Shown piece after piece: positions 8,155 through 15,855 of a stretch of DNA of 45,045 nucleotides. The stretch spans positions 1 through 45,045 of the forward strand of contig CAADXH010000117.1 in NCBI GenBank assembly GCA_900752975.1, in the 5' to 3' direction. Origin of the DNA: Bacilli bacterium. GTDB taxonomy: Bacteria; Bacillota_I; Bacilli_A; ML615J-28; CAG-313. The translations under genes and the position numbers were made by a program. Below the pieces are notes generated by a model that saw only the letters and a list, made by a program, of their open reading frames with translations, searched no databases and was not told where the DNA came from. Position 1 is the stretch's first letter; every line of letters starts with the position of its first letter.

Positions 8155-9202
8155 AATTATATCCAAAAATGTTTTTAGGGTTATCATCTTTTACAAGTTT
8201 AACCCATCTGGCACTTCTTCCCTTTCCTAATGGCATTATATATTTTTCGTCTCGTAGTCTAAAAAGTGCACGATTAATTGTTGAATCGCTCACATCGGGG
8301 TGATATACTCTGATATCTTCTTTTGAAAATGTGCTAGGAAGTCTCGCAATTGTCTGTTCGATTCCATCACCCTTATACATACGTTTATCAAAATTTTTTT
8401 CTCTAATTATTGACTCCAATTCTAGGTATGAGTTAATAATCATATCAAAAATTAGGTTGATTAGACCATTTAATTGTAGGTGACTTGTCGGAAAATTAAT
8501 AAAGCTTAGTCTTTTTTCACTATTCCAAATATCTTTATTTCGTAAATACTTTTCAAAAAAGCCAATATAATAAAATACATTAACATTAGTTCTAATCAAC
8601 ATATAGTATAGGGCCAATAAACTGGCAAGTTCGTTGTGATCTGAATATGGTTTCATTAAATCCATTTCTAAATATGCTGTAACCGACAAATAGATTTTTT
8701 CAAAAGTCTCTTTACTAAAATTGAAGTGATAATTTTCCAACATTTTTTCGTATGATAATCGCATACTAACAGGTTTAGCCAACTTGTTGCGTATTCCTAA
8801 CAATTCATCGTAATTTTTATTATTAAATTTATGCGAGTTTTTTCCAAAAATTCTATTTAGATATCCTAGAATATCGCTACCATTAAAAGTATGTTCTGGT
8901 GCGTCTTTTTGTATTATTTTTAAAACTTCTTTAATTCCCAGTAATACTTTTTCTTCTTGGTTAGTAGGATTAGAATTCTTGGTTATAATTAAACGCATAC
9001 GATTATCAGAAATGTTTAATTCTAGTAAACTTGCAATTATGAAGGTTTCTCTTTCGACATTTTGCTCAGTTAAGTAGTATTTGGCATCGCCTAAAGCGTC
9101 ATCCAAATATTTGTTTTGACCTATATTTTTGTACACTTCTAACATTTTAATTAAAATGTTGCTTGGTATCATATATTGACTTAAAGCTTCAAAGTTATTC
9201 AT
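8129..9202 (-). CDS. Degenerate Fic-like protein with C-terminal winged helix (uncertain)
   Basis: 357 residues from the ATG at 9202, which follows GGTGAT; the longer frame to 9259 runs through the promoter and is rejected. The helical segment DLMKPYSDHNELASLLALYYML (residues 181-202, given here as a region) sits where Fic proteins carry HPFxxGNGR, but the catalytic His and the GNGR loop are not kept, so AMP-transfer activity is unlikely. Residues about 288-336 (TFSKEDIRVYHP, DSTINRALFRLRDEKYI, GRSARWVKL) look like a winged-helix DNA-binding domain, a common partner of Fic folds. Inference: a transcriptional regulator or inactive Fic relative. Has its own promoter and overlaps the PHP gene. 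Confidence 0.5.
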   Translation of the reverse strand: MNNFEALSQYMIPSNILIKMLEVYKNIGQNKYLDDALGDAKYYLTEQNVERETFIIASLLELNISDNRMRLIITKNSNPTNQEEKVLLGIKEVLKIIQKDAPEHTFNGSDILGYLNRIFGKNSHKFNNKNYDELLGIRNKLAKPVSMRLSYEKMLENYHFNFSKETFEKIYLSVTAYLEMDLMKPYSDHNELASLLALYYMLIRTNVNVFYYIGFFEKYLRNKDIWNSEKRLSFINFPTSHLQLNGLINLIFDMIINSYLELESIIREKNFDKRMYKGDGIEQTIARLPSTFSKEDIRVYHPDVSDSTINRALFRLRDEKYIMPLGKGRSARWVKLVKDDNPKNIFGYNYDNDENEK

Positions 9203-9217
9203 AAAATCACCATAATA

Positions 9218-9246
9218 ATTATACCTAAAAACGATAAAAAATGCAA
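9218..9246 (-). promoter_or_regulatory. Sigma-A-type promoter of the Fic-like/PHP operon
   Basis: TTGCAT (9241-9246), 17-base spacer, TATAAT (9218-9223), then GGTGAT and ATG at 9202. Located between the PAP2 terminator and the Fic-like gene. Confidence 0.75.
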
Positions 9247-9248
9247 GC

Positions 9249-9276
9249 AAAAAAAGCAAACAGTTGACTGCTTGCT
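9249..9276 (-). terminator. Rho-independent terminator after the PAP2 gene
   Basis: - strand stem AGCAAGCAG/CTGTTTGCT (one mismatch), loop TCAA, then T7. It overlaps the PAP2 stop codon. Confidence 0.75.
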
Positions 9277-10177
9277 AAATTCCGTTAGGATGTCTTCTAC
9301 TTTTAAAGGTAAAGGGAACAATTCCTGTAGCTATAAAAGATGTAAGTGCGTAGATTAGAATAGAAATTATTTTTATATGTCTGATATTTTCAGGTATCAA
9401 TCGAGTTAATACAAAACTTGCACCAACTAATAGAATACCAACTAATAAGCGAATTATTTTTTTTAGGAGAGGAATATCATTAGTAAAATTTATCCATTTG
9501 TTTTCTACAAATATTCCACACACTAATCCAAGTAATAGACCAAATCCTTGTGCAAAACCATGATCTGCAATAGGTAAACAAATAAATGGTGTAAACACAG
9601 CAAGTGTAATTATGTAAATTAGCATTTTATGTTTCCAAAATTTATCAAGGAGATAGTAGGATAATACCGCTACAAAGGTTCCTAGCAATAGTCCAACTAT
9701 TACATCACTTGGAAAATGAACCCCTAAATAAACGCGTGAAATTGGTATTAGTACGCATAAAATAATACAAACGCTCACAATCCACTTATTTTTGTATTGC
9801 AAAGCAATTGTTGTGTAAATTGAGCCTGCATTTTGTGAATGGCCACTTGGAAAGCTGCTTCCTGTTGCACCATCTGATAACTTAGAATCTTTAAGTCTAC
9901 GTAACTTTTCTTTGCCTTCATGTTCAAATGGTCTTCGCCTTTTTGCGAAGCATTTAATTACACTATTCAAGCAAACCGATGTAATTGCAGAAAAAGCAAG
10001 TTTTTCACCTTTTTCTTTGTTTATGCACCAATAAGTTATACCGATAGCCGCAATCAAAATAATTGGGCCACCAAGTTCACTAATGATGTAAAATAATATA
10101 TCTAAAAATCGATTACCATTTTTGTTAAGCCATTCCATTATTTTAAATTCTAAATCTACAAAAGTATTTAATGTCAT
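9275..10177 (-). CDS. PAP2-superfamily membrane phosphatase
   Basis: 300 residues with about seven hydrophobic segments. The three phosphatase motifs are visible: KCFAKRRRP (C1, KxxxxxxRP-like), SSFPSGHSQNA (C2, PSGH) and SRVYLGVHFPSDV (C3, SRxxxxxHxxxD). Family members dephosphorylate lipid phosphates such as undecaprenyl pyrophosphate, phosphatidic acid or phosphatidylglycerophosphate; a C-terminal extension of several membrane helices follows the catalytic part here. ATG overlaps the rluB stop (TAATG), so it is coupled to rluB. Confidence 0.88.
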   Translation of the reverse strand: MTLNTFVDLEFKIMEWLNKNGNRFLDILFYIISELGGPIILIAAIGITYWCINKEKGEKLAFSAITSVCLNSVIKCFAKRRRPFEHEGKEKLRRLKDSKLSDGATGSSFPSGHSQNAGSIYTTIALQYKNKWIVSVCIILCVLIPISRVYLGVHFPSDVIVGLLLGTFVAVLSYYLLDKFWKHKMLIYIITLAVFTPFICLPIADHGFAQGFGLLLGLVCGIFVENKWINFTNDIPLLKKIIRLLVGILLVGASFVLTRLIPENIRHIKIISILIYALTSFIATGIVPFTFKSRRHPNGI

Positions 10178-10950
10178 TAATGATATACTCGGACGTTGTC
10201 CATTCGCTCCTTCTTTATAACTTTACTACGTTTAGCTAAATCATAAAGTTTTTTTACTTCATGAATAGTCAAACTGCGAATTTCTCCTTCTTGTAAATCA
10301 TCGATAACAATATTGCCAAATCTAACTCTAGTTAACCTTTTTACTTCATGTTTTATTGCGGCAAACATTTCTTTGATTTGGTGGTACATACCCTCAGTAA
10401 TAGTGATTCTAATTAATGATGAATTGTTTTTACGGTCAATGCTTTCTATTTCTGCAATTGATGGAAGAGTCATTCGACCATTAATTTTAACACCTTTTTC
10501 GAGTTTTGTCAATTCTTCATTATTTACAATGCCTTTTACGCGTACCAAATATTCTTTTTGAATACCACTATTTGGACCAACCATTTGGTTCATAAAGTCA
10601 CCATCATTGGTTAAAAGCAAAACACCTTTTGTATCATAATCTAGTCTTCCTACCGGAAATAAACGCTCGTTTTTTAATTCTTCTGGTAGAATGTCAATTA
10701 CTGTAGTACGGTTATATTCATCATTGCATGTTGAAATTATTCCTCTTGGTTTATTCATTACAAAGTATAATTTTTGAACTCTAACCAATAAAACATCATC
10801 AAGTGTTATTTCATCTTTAGGGCCTACTTTCATTCCTAAAGTGTCGACAACTACACCATTTACCTTTACACGTCCTTCTAAAATAAGTTCTTCAGCCTTT
10901 CTCCTCGAAGAAACGCCGCTTTCAGCAATTCTTTTTTGTATCCTTTCCAT
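10177..10950 (-). CDS. rluB: rRNA pseudouridine synthase, RluB/RsuA family
   Basis: 257 residues. N-terminal S4 RNA-binding domain (RIQKRIAESGVSSRRKAEELI, about 3-48), then the RsuA/RluB catalytic domain with GRLDYDTKGVLLLTNDGDF, D104 being the nucleophilic aspartate. It isomerises a uridine in rRNA; by family and by its position next to spmA/spmB (as in Bacillus) the 23S enzyme RluB is likely. Start at 10950 follows GGGAGG at good spacing. The C-terminal tail is basic. Confidence 0.9.
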   Translation of the reverse strand: MERIQKRIAESGVSSRRKAEELILEGRVKVNGVVVDTLGMKVGPKDEITLDDVLLVRVQKLYFVMNKPRGIISTCNDEYNRTTVIDILPEELKNERLFPVGRLDYDTKGVLLLTNDGDFMNQMVGPNSGIQKEYLVRVKGIVNNEELTKLEKGVKINGRMTLPSIAEIESIDRKNNSSLIRITITEGMYHQIKEMFAAIKHEVKRLTRVRFGNIVIDDLQEGEIRSLTIHEVKKLYDLAKRSKVIKKERMDNVRVYH

Positions 10951-11066
10951 TTTTTCCTCCCTGAAATTATCATTTTTATTAACTATATTATACCAAATTT
11001 GACATTTTTTTGCAATTAAAATAATAATATATATTTAAGACTTATTTAGGGGGTATTTTTACAGTT

Positions 11067-11564
11067 TTATTTGCTGTAAAATAGATAACAAAGTATAAAT
11101 ACAAAAATAAACGTTATAAGGTCATTTAGTAGCCCAATTTTCAAAGTTTTTCCAATGTTTGTCATTTTTATACTTCCAAAGTATAATGCAATAATATAAA
11201 TTGTTGTATCATTACAACCCTGTAAAATTGAAGCTATTTTTCCCGAAATTGAGTCAACACCATATGATTCGAAAGTTTTTATCATCATTACTAGTGCAGA
11301 ACTGTGCGAAATAGGTCTAAGAAATGCTTGCATGAAAAGCTCAGGGGCAAAGAAAGTATTTGGGAAAATATCTTTAATTATATCTACTATTCCACTATTA
11401 ACAAAGACGTTTATCGCGATAATTAGCACCATTATGGTTGGAAAAATATTCTTTAATGTTGAAAAATTGTTTTCAATTCCTCTTCCGAAAGCATCAAAAG
11501 TATTAACCCTTTTTATTAATCCATACAGCACTATAAAAATTATATAAAATACAATAATGATCAT
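11067..11564 (-). CDS. spmB: Spore maturation protein B (SpmB)
   Basis: 165 residues, four or five hydrophobic segments of the nucleoside-recognition Gate type. RPISHSSALVMMI and SILQGCNDTTIYIIALYFGS are characteristic SpmB segments. SpmB with SpmA is needed for spore core dehydration in Bacillus. The ATG overlaps the spmA end by four bases (ATGA), so the two are coupled. Followed by a 116-base spacer before rluB. Confidence 0.9.
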   Translation of the reverse strand: MIIIVFYIIFIVLYGLIKRVNTFDAFGRGIENNFSTLKNIFPTIMVLIIAINVFVNSGIVDIIKDIFPNTFFAPELFMQAFLRPISHSSALVMMIKTFESYGVDSISGKIASILQGCNDTTIYIIALYFGSIKMTNIGKTLKIGLLNDLITFIFVFILCYLFYSK

Positions 11565-12151
11565 TTTATTTTTTTCCTACCTATTAAATATATGAGACGA
11601 TCAAGTATAATTGCAGAAACCGAGGAAACAAGTGTACCTATAATCATTAGAGAGAGTAATGAAATGTCATTGTTACCTTTATACATAGTTCTGATACCTA
11701 GAATAGTTGTTGGAAACAATGTAAATGAACTAACATTCATAATTATAAATGTTACCATACTACGCGAGGGTCTGTCCTTGTTAGGATTGATTTTTTGCAA
11801 TTCACTAAATGCCTTTAATCCTAATGGAGTCGCAGCTGAGCCGAGTCCTAATAGGTTTGCTATAATATTTGAACAAATATATTCAAGTGCAACATCATCT
11901 GCTTTTAGTTCAGGATATAATTTTAATAATGGTTTTCTAAGAAATTTTGTAAGATTTTTTATAAGTCCACTTTCTATGGCAATATTAAAAACACCACCCC
12001 AAAACAAGATTATAAGTGCTACGTTAAAAAATATTTCAAATGCTTCATTAGATGAATTTAAAATAATATTTCCCATATCATTAATCTTTCCTGTGAAAAT
12101 ACTAATGATGATACCTGCAATTAAGAGAACGCTCCAAACATAATTAATCAT
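11561..12151 (-). CDS. spmA: Spore maturation protein A (SpmA)
   Basis: 196 residues, membrane protein. SpmA hallmarks: ALIILFWGGVFNIAIESGLI, NIIANLLGLGSAATPLGLKA and NKDRPSRSMVTFIIMN. Works with SpmB in late sporulation. It overlaps dacB by eight bases at its start and spmB by four at its end, giving a compact dacB-spmA-spmB operon like that of Bacillus. Its start codon region is part of repeat copy 3. Confidence 0.92.
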   Translation of the reverse strand: MINYVWSVLLIAGIIISIFTGKINDMGNIILNSSNEAFEIFFNVALIILFWGGVFNIAIESGLIKNLTKFLRKPLLKLYPELKADDVALEYICSNIIANLLGLGSAATPLGLKAFSELQKINPNKDRPSRSMVTFIIMNVSSFTLFPTTILGIRTMYKGNNDISLLSLMIIGTLVSSVSAIILDRLIYLIGRKKIK

Positions 12152-12189
12152 CTATTTTACCTCTCAAACGCTCTGACAGAGGTTTTATA
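12142..12189 (-). repeat. Dispersed SERL repeat, copy 3, inside dacB 3' end
   Basis: - strand CCTCTGTCAGAGCGTTTGAG followed by GGTAAAATAGATGATTAATT. Here the repeat is translated as the last residues of dacB, KPLSERLRGKIDD, and supplies the stop codon and part of the spmA start. Confidence 0.7.
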
Positions 12190-13067
12190 CTGTAATTCAC
12201 TAAAAGTTTAGTACTTTCTTTTTTTTCATTTAAAAAGTAATTGTAAAAATTTTGATGAATTTGCCAATCATTATGCGCATCCAGAGTAACAACAATAAGG
12301 TCCGTACCATTTTTATTATATACAGTCACTAAGGTTCGCCCAGCTCTTTCGGTATATCCAGTCTTGCCGCCAACTACATAATCGTAATGCTGCACTAGTT
12401 TATGCTTATGATGCAAATATAAAAAATGATTCTCTAATTCAACTACTTTACTTTTAGTTCCAAATATTCTCCTGAATTCTCTATTTTTTATCGCATAGGC
12501 AGTTAGAATTGCCATATCATAGGCAGTCGTATAATTTACAGTATCATTATCTAATCCGGATGAATTATTAAAAATTGAATTTTTCATTCCTATTTTTCTT
12601 GCTAGTTTATTCATTAAAGCAATAAAATCCTTTTCATTTCCTGATAAATGCATCGCTAATACTTTTGCTGCGTCATTTCCAGAGTTTAGCATAAGACCTA
12701 ATAGTAAGTCTTCTATTTTAACGTAATCACCAGGCATTAGGTATATTTTAGAACCTATTGTATCGATCATTTCTGATGTTATATAAACATAATCATCCAA
12801 TTGGTAGGTTTCAAGTGCAGTTATACAAGTAAGTATTTTCGTGATTGACGCAGGAAGCAATTTACTATGAGAATTATTTTGATAAAGTATTTCCATAGTA
12901 TTTGCATTTAGAACAACTGAACTGGTAGCATCTATTAGAAAATTTATGCTTTTTTCATTTAATGTATAAATGGAATTATCATATTTATATGTTTTTACTT
13001 TAATAACACTAATTATTAAAAGCACATACGCAATTAACGATAAAAATATTAAACTTTTTTTCCGCAT
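12144..13067 (-). CDS. dacB: D-alanyl-D-alanine carboxypeptidase, S11 family (DacB/DacF-like), short form
   Basis: 307 residues. N-terminal membrane segment or signal peptide (residues 5-23), then the penicillin-binding S11 domain with S74-x-x-K77 (PASITK), S129-G-N131 and K235-T-G. It trims pentapeptide side chains on the outer face of the membrane; next to spmAB the spore-cortex enzyme DacB is the likely equivalent. It ends shortly after the catalytic domain, without the usual PBP5 C-terminal beta domain, which makes it shorter than most relatives (380-430). The last 13 residues come from repeat copy 3. GGTGAT precedes the ATG. A TATAAT lies about 30 bases upstream. Confidence 0.88.
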   Translation of the reverse strand: MRKKSLIFLSLIAYVLLIISVIKVKTYKYDNSIYTLNEKSINFLIDATSSVVLNANTMEILYQNNSHSKLLPASITKILTCITALETYQLDDYVYITSEMIDTIGSKIYLMPGDYVKIEDLLLGLMLNSGNDAAKVLAMHLSGNEKDFIALMNKLARKIGMKNSIFNNSSGLDNDTVNYTTAYDMAILTAYAIKNREFRRIFGTKSKVVELENHFLYLHHKHKLVQHYDYVVGGKTGYTERAGRTLVTVYNKNGTDLIVVTLDAHNDWQIHQNFYNYFLNEKKESTKLLVNYSIKPLSERLRGKIDD

Positions 13068-13110
13068 TCTTAATCACCATTACATTATATTCTATTAGAT
13101 GAATAATTAG

Positions 13111-13132
13111 AAAAAAAGTCCCCATTGGGACT
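13111..13132 (-). terminator. Rho-independent terminator after miaA
   Basis: - strand stem AGTCCC/GGGACT, loop AATG, followed by T7. It starts directly after the miaA stop and separates mutS-mutL-miaA from dacB-spmA-spmB. Confidence 0.85.
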
Positions 13133-14032
13133 CTATTTTTTTAAGAAATCGCTTATTATAGCAAAAGCCTTCGCAATAGTTTCATTAAAATTTTCTCGAT
13201 TAATATCTAAAATTGTAATATTAGGTTTATTCTTGAACCATGTAATTTGCCTTTTTGCATAGTGTCTTGTGTTCTTTTTCACTTCTTCTATACATTCATT
13301 AATATTTTTATCGCCATTAAAATATGGCAAGAATTCTTTATAGCCTATTGCTTTTTGAGCAGTTTTACTAATGTTCATCTTTTTTAATTTTTCAACCTCT
13401 TCGATTAAACCATTTTTAACCATCTCATCGACGCGATCATTGAGGGTTGCATATAATTCTTCACGAGCATCATTCAAAAAAATAACTAGAGGGTCATATA
13501 CTAATCTATTATTAAATTCTGTGATTATTGTACCATTTTGAGCAAGTTCAATTGCTCTAAGCACTCTTTTTCGATTATTCATATGAATCTTAGCAGCAGC
13601 AACAGAATTTAATTTTTCGAGAATTTGGTGAAGCTCAAAATTTGACAATTCATTATATTTTGTTTCCGTATTCTCGCTGCGACCATTCTTGCTAAAATCA
13701 TAATCATAGATGACACTATCTAAATATAAACCACTCCCACCAACTATAAGGGGGATCAAATTTTTCTTTTCAAAATCGGAAATTAAAGATCTCACATCTT
13801 GTTGGTATTCAGCAACTGAATACTCTTCAGACGGATCCTTAATGCTAAATAGGTGATGACGAACCCCTTCCGTTTCATTGCTTGTTATTTTAGCTGTTAA
13901 AATATCCATGTATTTATAAACTTGATATGCATCGCCATTGATAATTTCAGTATTATATTTTTTAGCAACCTCAATAGAAAGTTTTGTTTTTCCAGAGCCT
14001 GTAGGACCTGTAATAATTATTACTTTTTCCAT
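13133..14032 (-). CDS. miaA: tRNA dimethylallyltransferase MiaA
   Basis: 299 residues. P-loop GPTGSGKT (9-16), NGDAYQVYKYMDILTAK, HHLFSIKDPSEEYSVAEYQ, GGSGLYLDSVIYDYDF, and C-terminal KAIGYKEFLPYF and RHYAKRQITWFK. It adds the isoprenyl group to A37 of tRNAs reading UNN codons. The usual serine of GDS-x-QVY is alanine here. ATG overlaps the mutL stop by one base, giving a mutS-mutL-miaA operon. Confidence 0.95.
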   Translation of the reverse strand: MEKVIIITGPTGSGKTKLSIEVAKKYNTEIINGDAYQVYKYMDILTAKITSNETEGVRHHLFSIKDPSEEYSVAEYQQDVRSLISDFEKKNLIPLIVGGSGLYLDSVIYDYDFSKNGRSENTETKYNELSNFELHQILEKLNSVAAAKIHMNNRKRVLRAIELAQNGTIITEFNNRLVYDPLVIFLNDAREELYATLNDRVDEMVKNGLIEEVEKLKKMNISKTAQKAIGYKEFLPYFNGDKNINECIEEVKKNTRHYAKRQITWFKNKPNITILDINRENFNETIAKAFAIISDFLKK

Positions 14033-15855
14033 TACATCACCCGTTTGAACATTTTTTCTAATTCATATTTTGTAAACTTAATAGTTGTAGGTCTACCATG
14101 CGGACAAGTGAATGGCATCTCGCAACTATCTAAATTGTTTAAAAGACTTTTTACTTCTAAATCAGTGATTCCCATATTTGCCTTAATCGACTTTTTACAG
14201 CTTAGTTTTTTTGCTAATCCATCAAGCATTATTTGTTTACTGATGTCTTTATTATTAAGCAAATGTTCTATAATGTCACGAACAAAGCTTTCGGCGTTTT
14301 TCTCAGCAATCCAGCTGGGCAATTCCCGTATTAAAATAGTATTGTTGCCAAATGGCTCAACCAATATATGCATTTTATTAAGTTCTTCTTTTTGCTCTGT
14401 AATTAAATCAATCATTGACACACTATACTCAAGTTTTAGGGGAATTAGTAATTCATAAGTTGAAATATTATTGTCGTTAAGTAGAGAATTTCTAATTTTT
14501 TCATACATACACCTTTCCATTGCAGCATGTTGATCAATTAGATAAAGGTTATCACCATTTTCTAGCAACAAATAAGTTTTATTGAATTGTCCAATATAAT
14601 GAAGACTTTTAAAAAATTCATTGTCCTTTACTTTAATTAAAGATTCAGGTTCATACTCTATATTTTTGGTTTCATTGAGTGTATTATCATAATAATTCTC
14701 GGTGCCTGATTCCTTTTCATCATACTCTTCAAACATATCCCACAAAGTTTCAGCAGGTAATTCATCACTTTTTTTAAATTCAAACGCTGTGGGAACGGTT
14801 GAATCTTGATATACCTTAAAATTGTCAGTCCTATTTTCTTGAGCTAATTGGTCAGTTATTAGTTCTTTTTTATTGAGAGCATGGTAAACTGATTTTGAAA
14901 TCAATTGTTTTAATCTAAATTCATCAGTAAATTTAATTTCTAGTTTAGATGGGTGAATATTAACATCTACTAAACCAAAGTCACACTCAATGTATAGAAC
15001 AGTTATTGGATATTTTCCAATTGGTAAAATTGTTTGATAAGCATCTGTAATTGCATAAATTAAGGATTGATTCTTAATTACTCTGCCATTAGTTATAAGA
15101 ATAATTCCGTTTTTATTTGAACGACTTATAGCATTACTAGTTGTGAATCCCGAAATATGGTATAGGTCATTATCACCTTCAAAATTTATCAAATTTTTCG
15201 CAACATCTTTACCGAATGTCTCACTAATTATTAGTCTCACATCTTCACTTCCATCTGTTTGAATCAAAGTCTTACCATTGTGAGATAAATAAAAGGCAAT
15301 TTCCGGATGAGCTAACGCAATACGATTAACATATGAGGTAATGTTGGAAACTTCCTGAGGTACACTTCCCAAATGTTTGTATCGCGCCGGTGTATTGTAA
15401 AACAAATCTTCAACTTCTACTTTTGTGCCTTTTGACATTGCACAAGGTTGAGTACTAATGATTTTACCACCTTTATAAAAAAAGCTACACCCATCCAATC
15501 CATTTGTCGATGATGATATTCTAAATAATGAAACACTAGCAATTGAAGGCAAGGCTTCACCTCTAAAACCTAGTGATGAAATATTAAATAAATCATCACT
15601 TGTTTTAATTTTACTCGTCGCATTTCGTTTTAAGGCAAGTGGTATTTCTGTATCTTTTATTCCACATCCATTATCGCTTACGGTAATCTTCTTTAAGCCA
15701 CCTTCGGCCAATTCTATTTTTATTGAAGTAGCTTCAGCATCAATGCTGTTTTCAACTAACTCTTTTACAACACTCGCAGGTCTTTCAACTACTTCACCAG
15801 CTGATATTAAATTTCTAAGTTCTTCTGAAAGTTCTATTATATGATTGTTATTCAT
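14032..15855 (-). CDS. mutL: DNA mismatch repair protein MutL
   Basis: About 607 residues. N-terminal GHKL ATPase motifs: VENSIDAEA, DNGCGI, FRGEALPSIASV, GTKVEVEDLFYNTPAR. The C-terminal dimerisation domain carries the endonuclease motif DQHAAMERCMYE (DQHAx2Ex4E), CKKSIKANM and CPHGRP, so this is a nicking MutL as in other non-MutH bacteria. Start: an upstream in-frame GTG at 15861 is possible, but the ATG at 15855 follows GAGGTAAGTGG. It overlaps mutS by eight bases. Confidence 0.96.
   Translation of the reverse strand: MNNNHIIELSEELRNLISAGEVVERPASVVKELVENSIDAEATSIKIELAEGGLKKITVSDNGCGIKDTEIPLALKRNATSKIKTSDDLFNISSLGFRGEALPSIASVSLFRISSSTNGLDGCSFFYKGGKIISTQPCAMSKGTKVEVEDLFYNTPARYKHLGSVPQEVSNITSYVNRIALAHPEIAFYLSHNGKTLIQTDGSEDVRLIISETFGKDVAKNLINFEGDNDLYHISGFTTSNAISRSNKNGIILITNGRVIKNQSLIYAITDAYQTILPIGKYPITVLYIECDFGLVDVNIHPSKLEIKFTDEFRLKQLISKSVYHALNKKELITDQLAQENRTDNFKVYQDSTVPTAFEFKKSDELPAETLWDMFEEYDEKESGTENYYDNTLNETKNIEYEPESLIKVKDNEFFKSLHYIGQFNKTYLLLENGDNLYLIDQHAAMERCMYEKIRNSLLNDNNISTYELLIPLKLEYSVSMIDLITEQKEELNKMHILVEPFGNNTILIRELPSWIAEKNAESFVRDIIEHLLNNKDISKQIMLDGLAKKLSCKKSIKANMGITDLEVKSLLNNLDSCEMPFTCPHGRPTTIKFTKYELEKMFKRVM

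Noticed and set aside
8155..8187. Longer N-terminus of the PHP protein from ATG 8187
   Set aside because: The extra residues are an alternative-frame reading of the upstream gene's conserved end, and no ribosome site precedes that ATG.
11041..11090. Terminator at the spmB end (ATTTTACAG/CTGTAAAAAT)
   Set aside because: The arms pair, but on the - strand no T-run follows (AAAAATACCCCC), so I did not list it.
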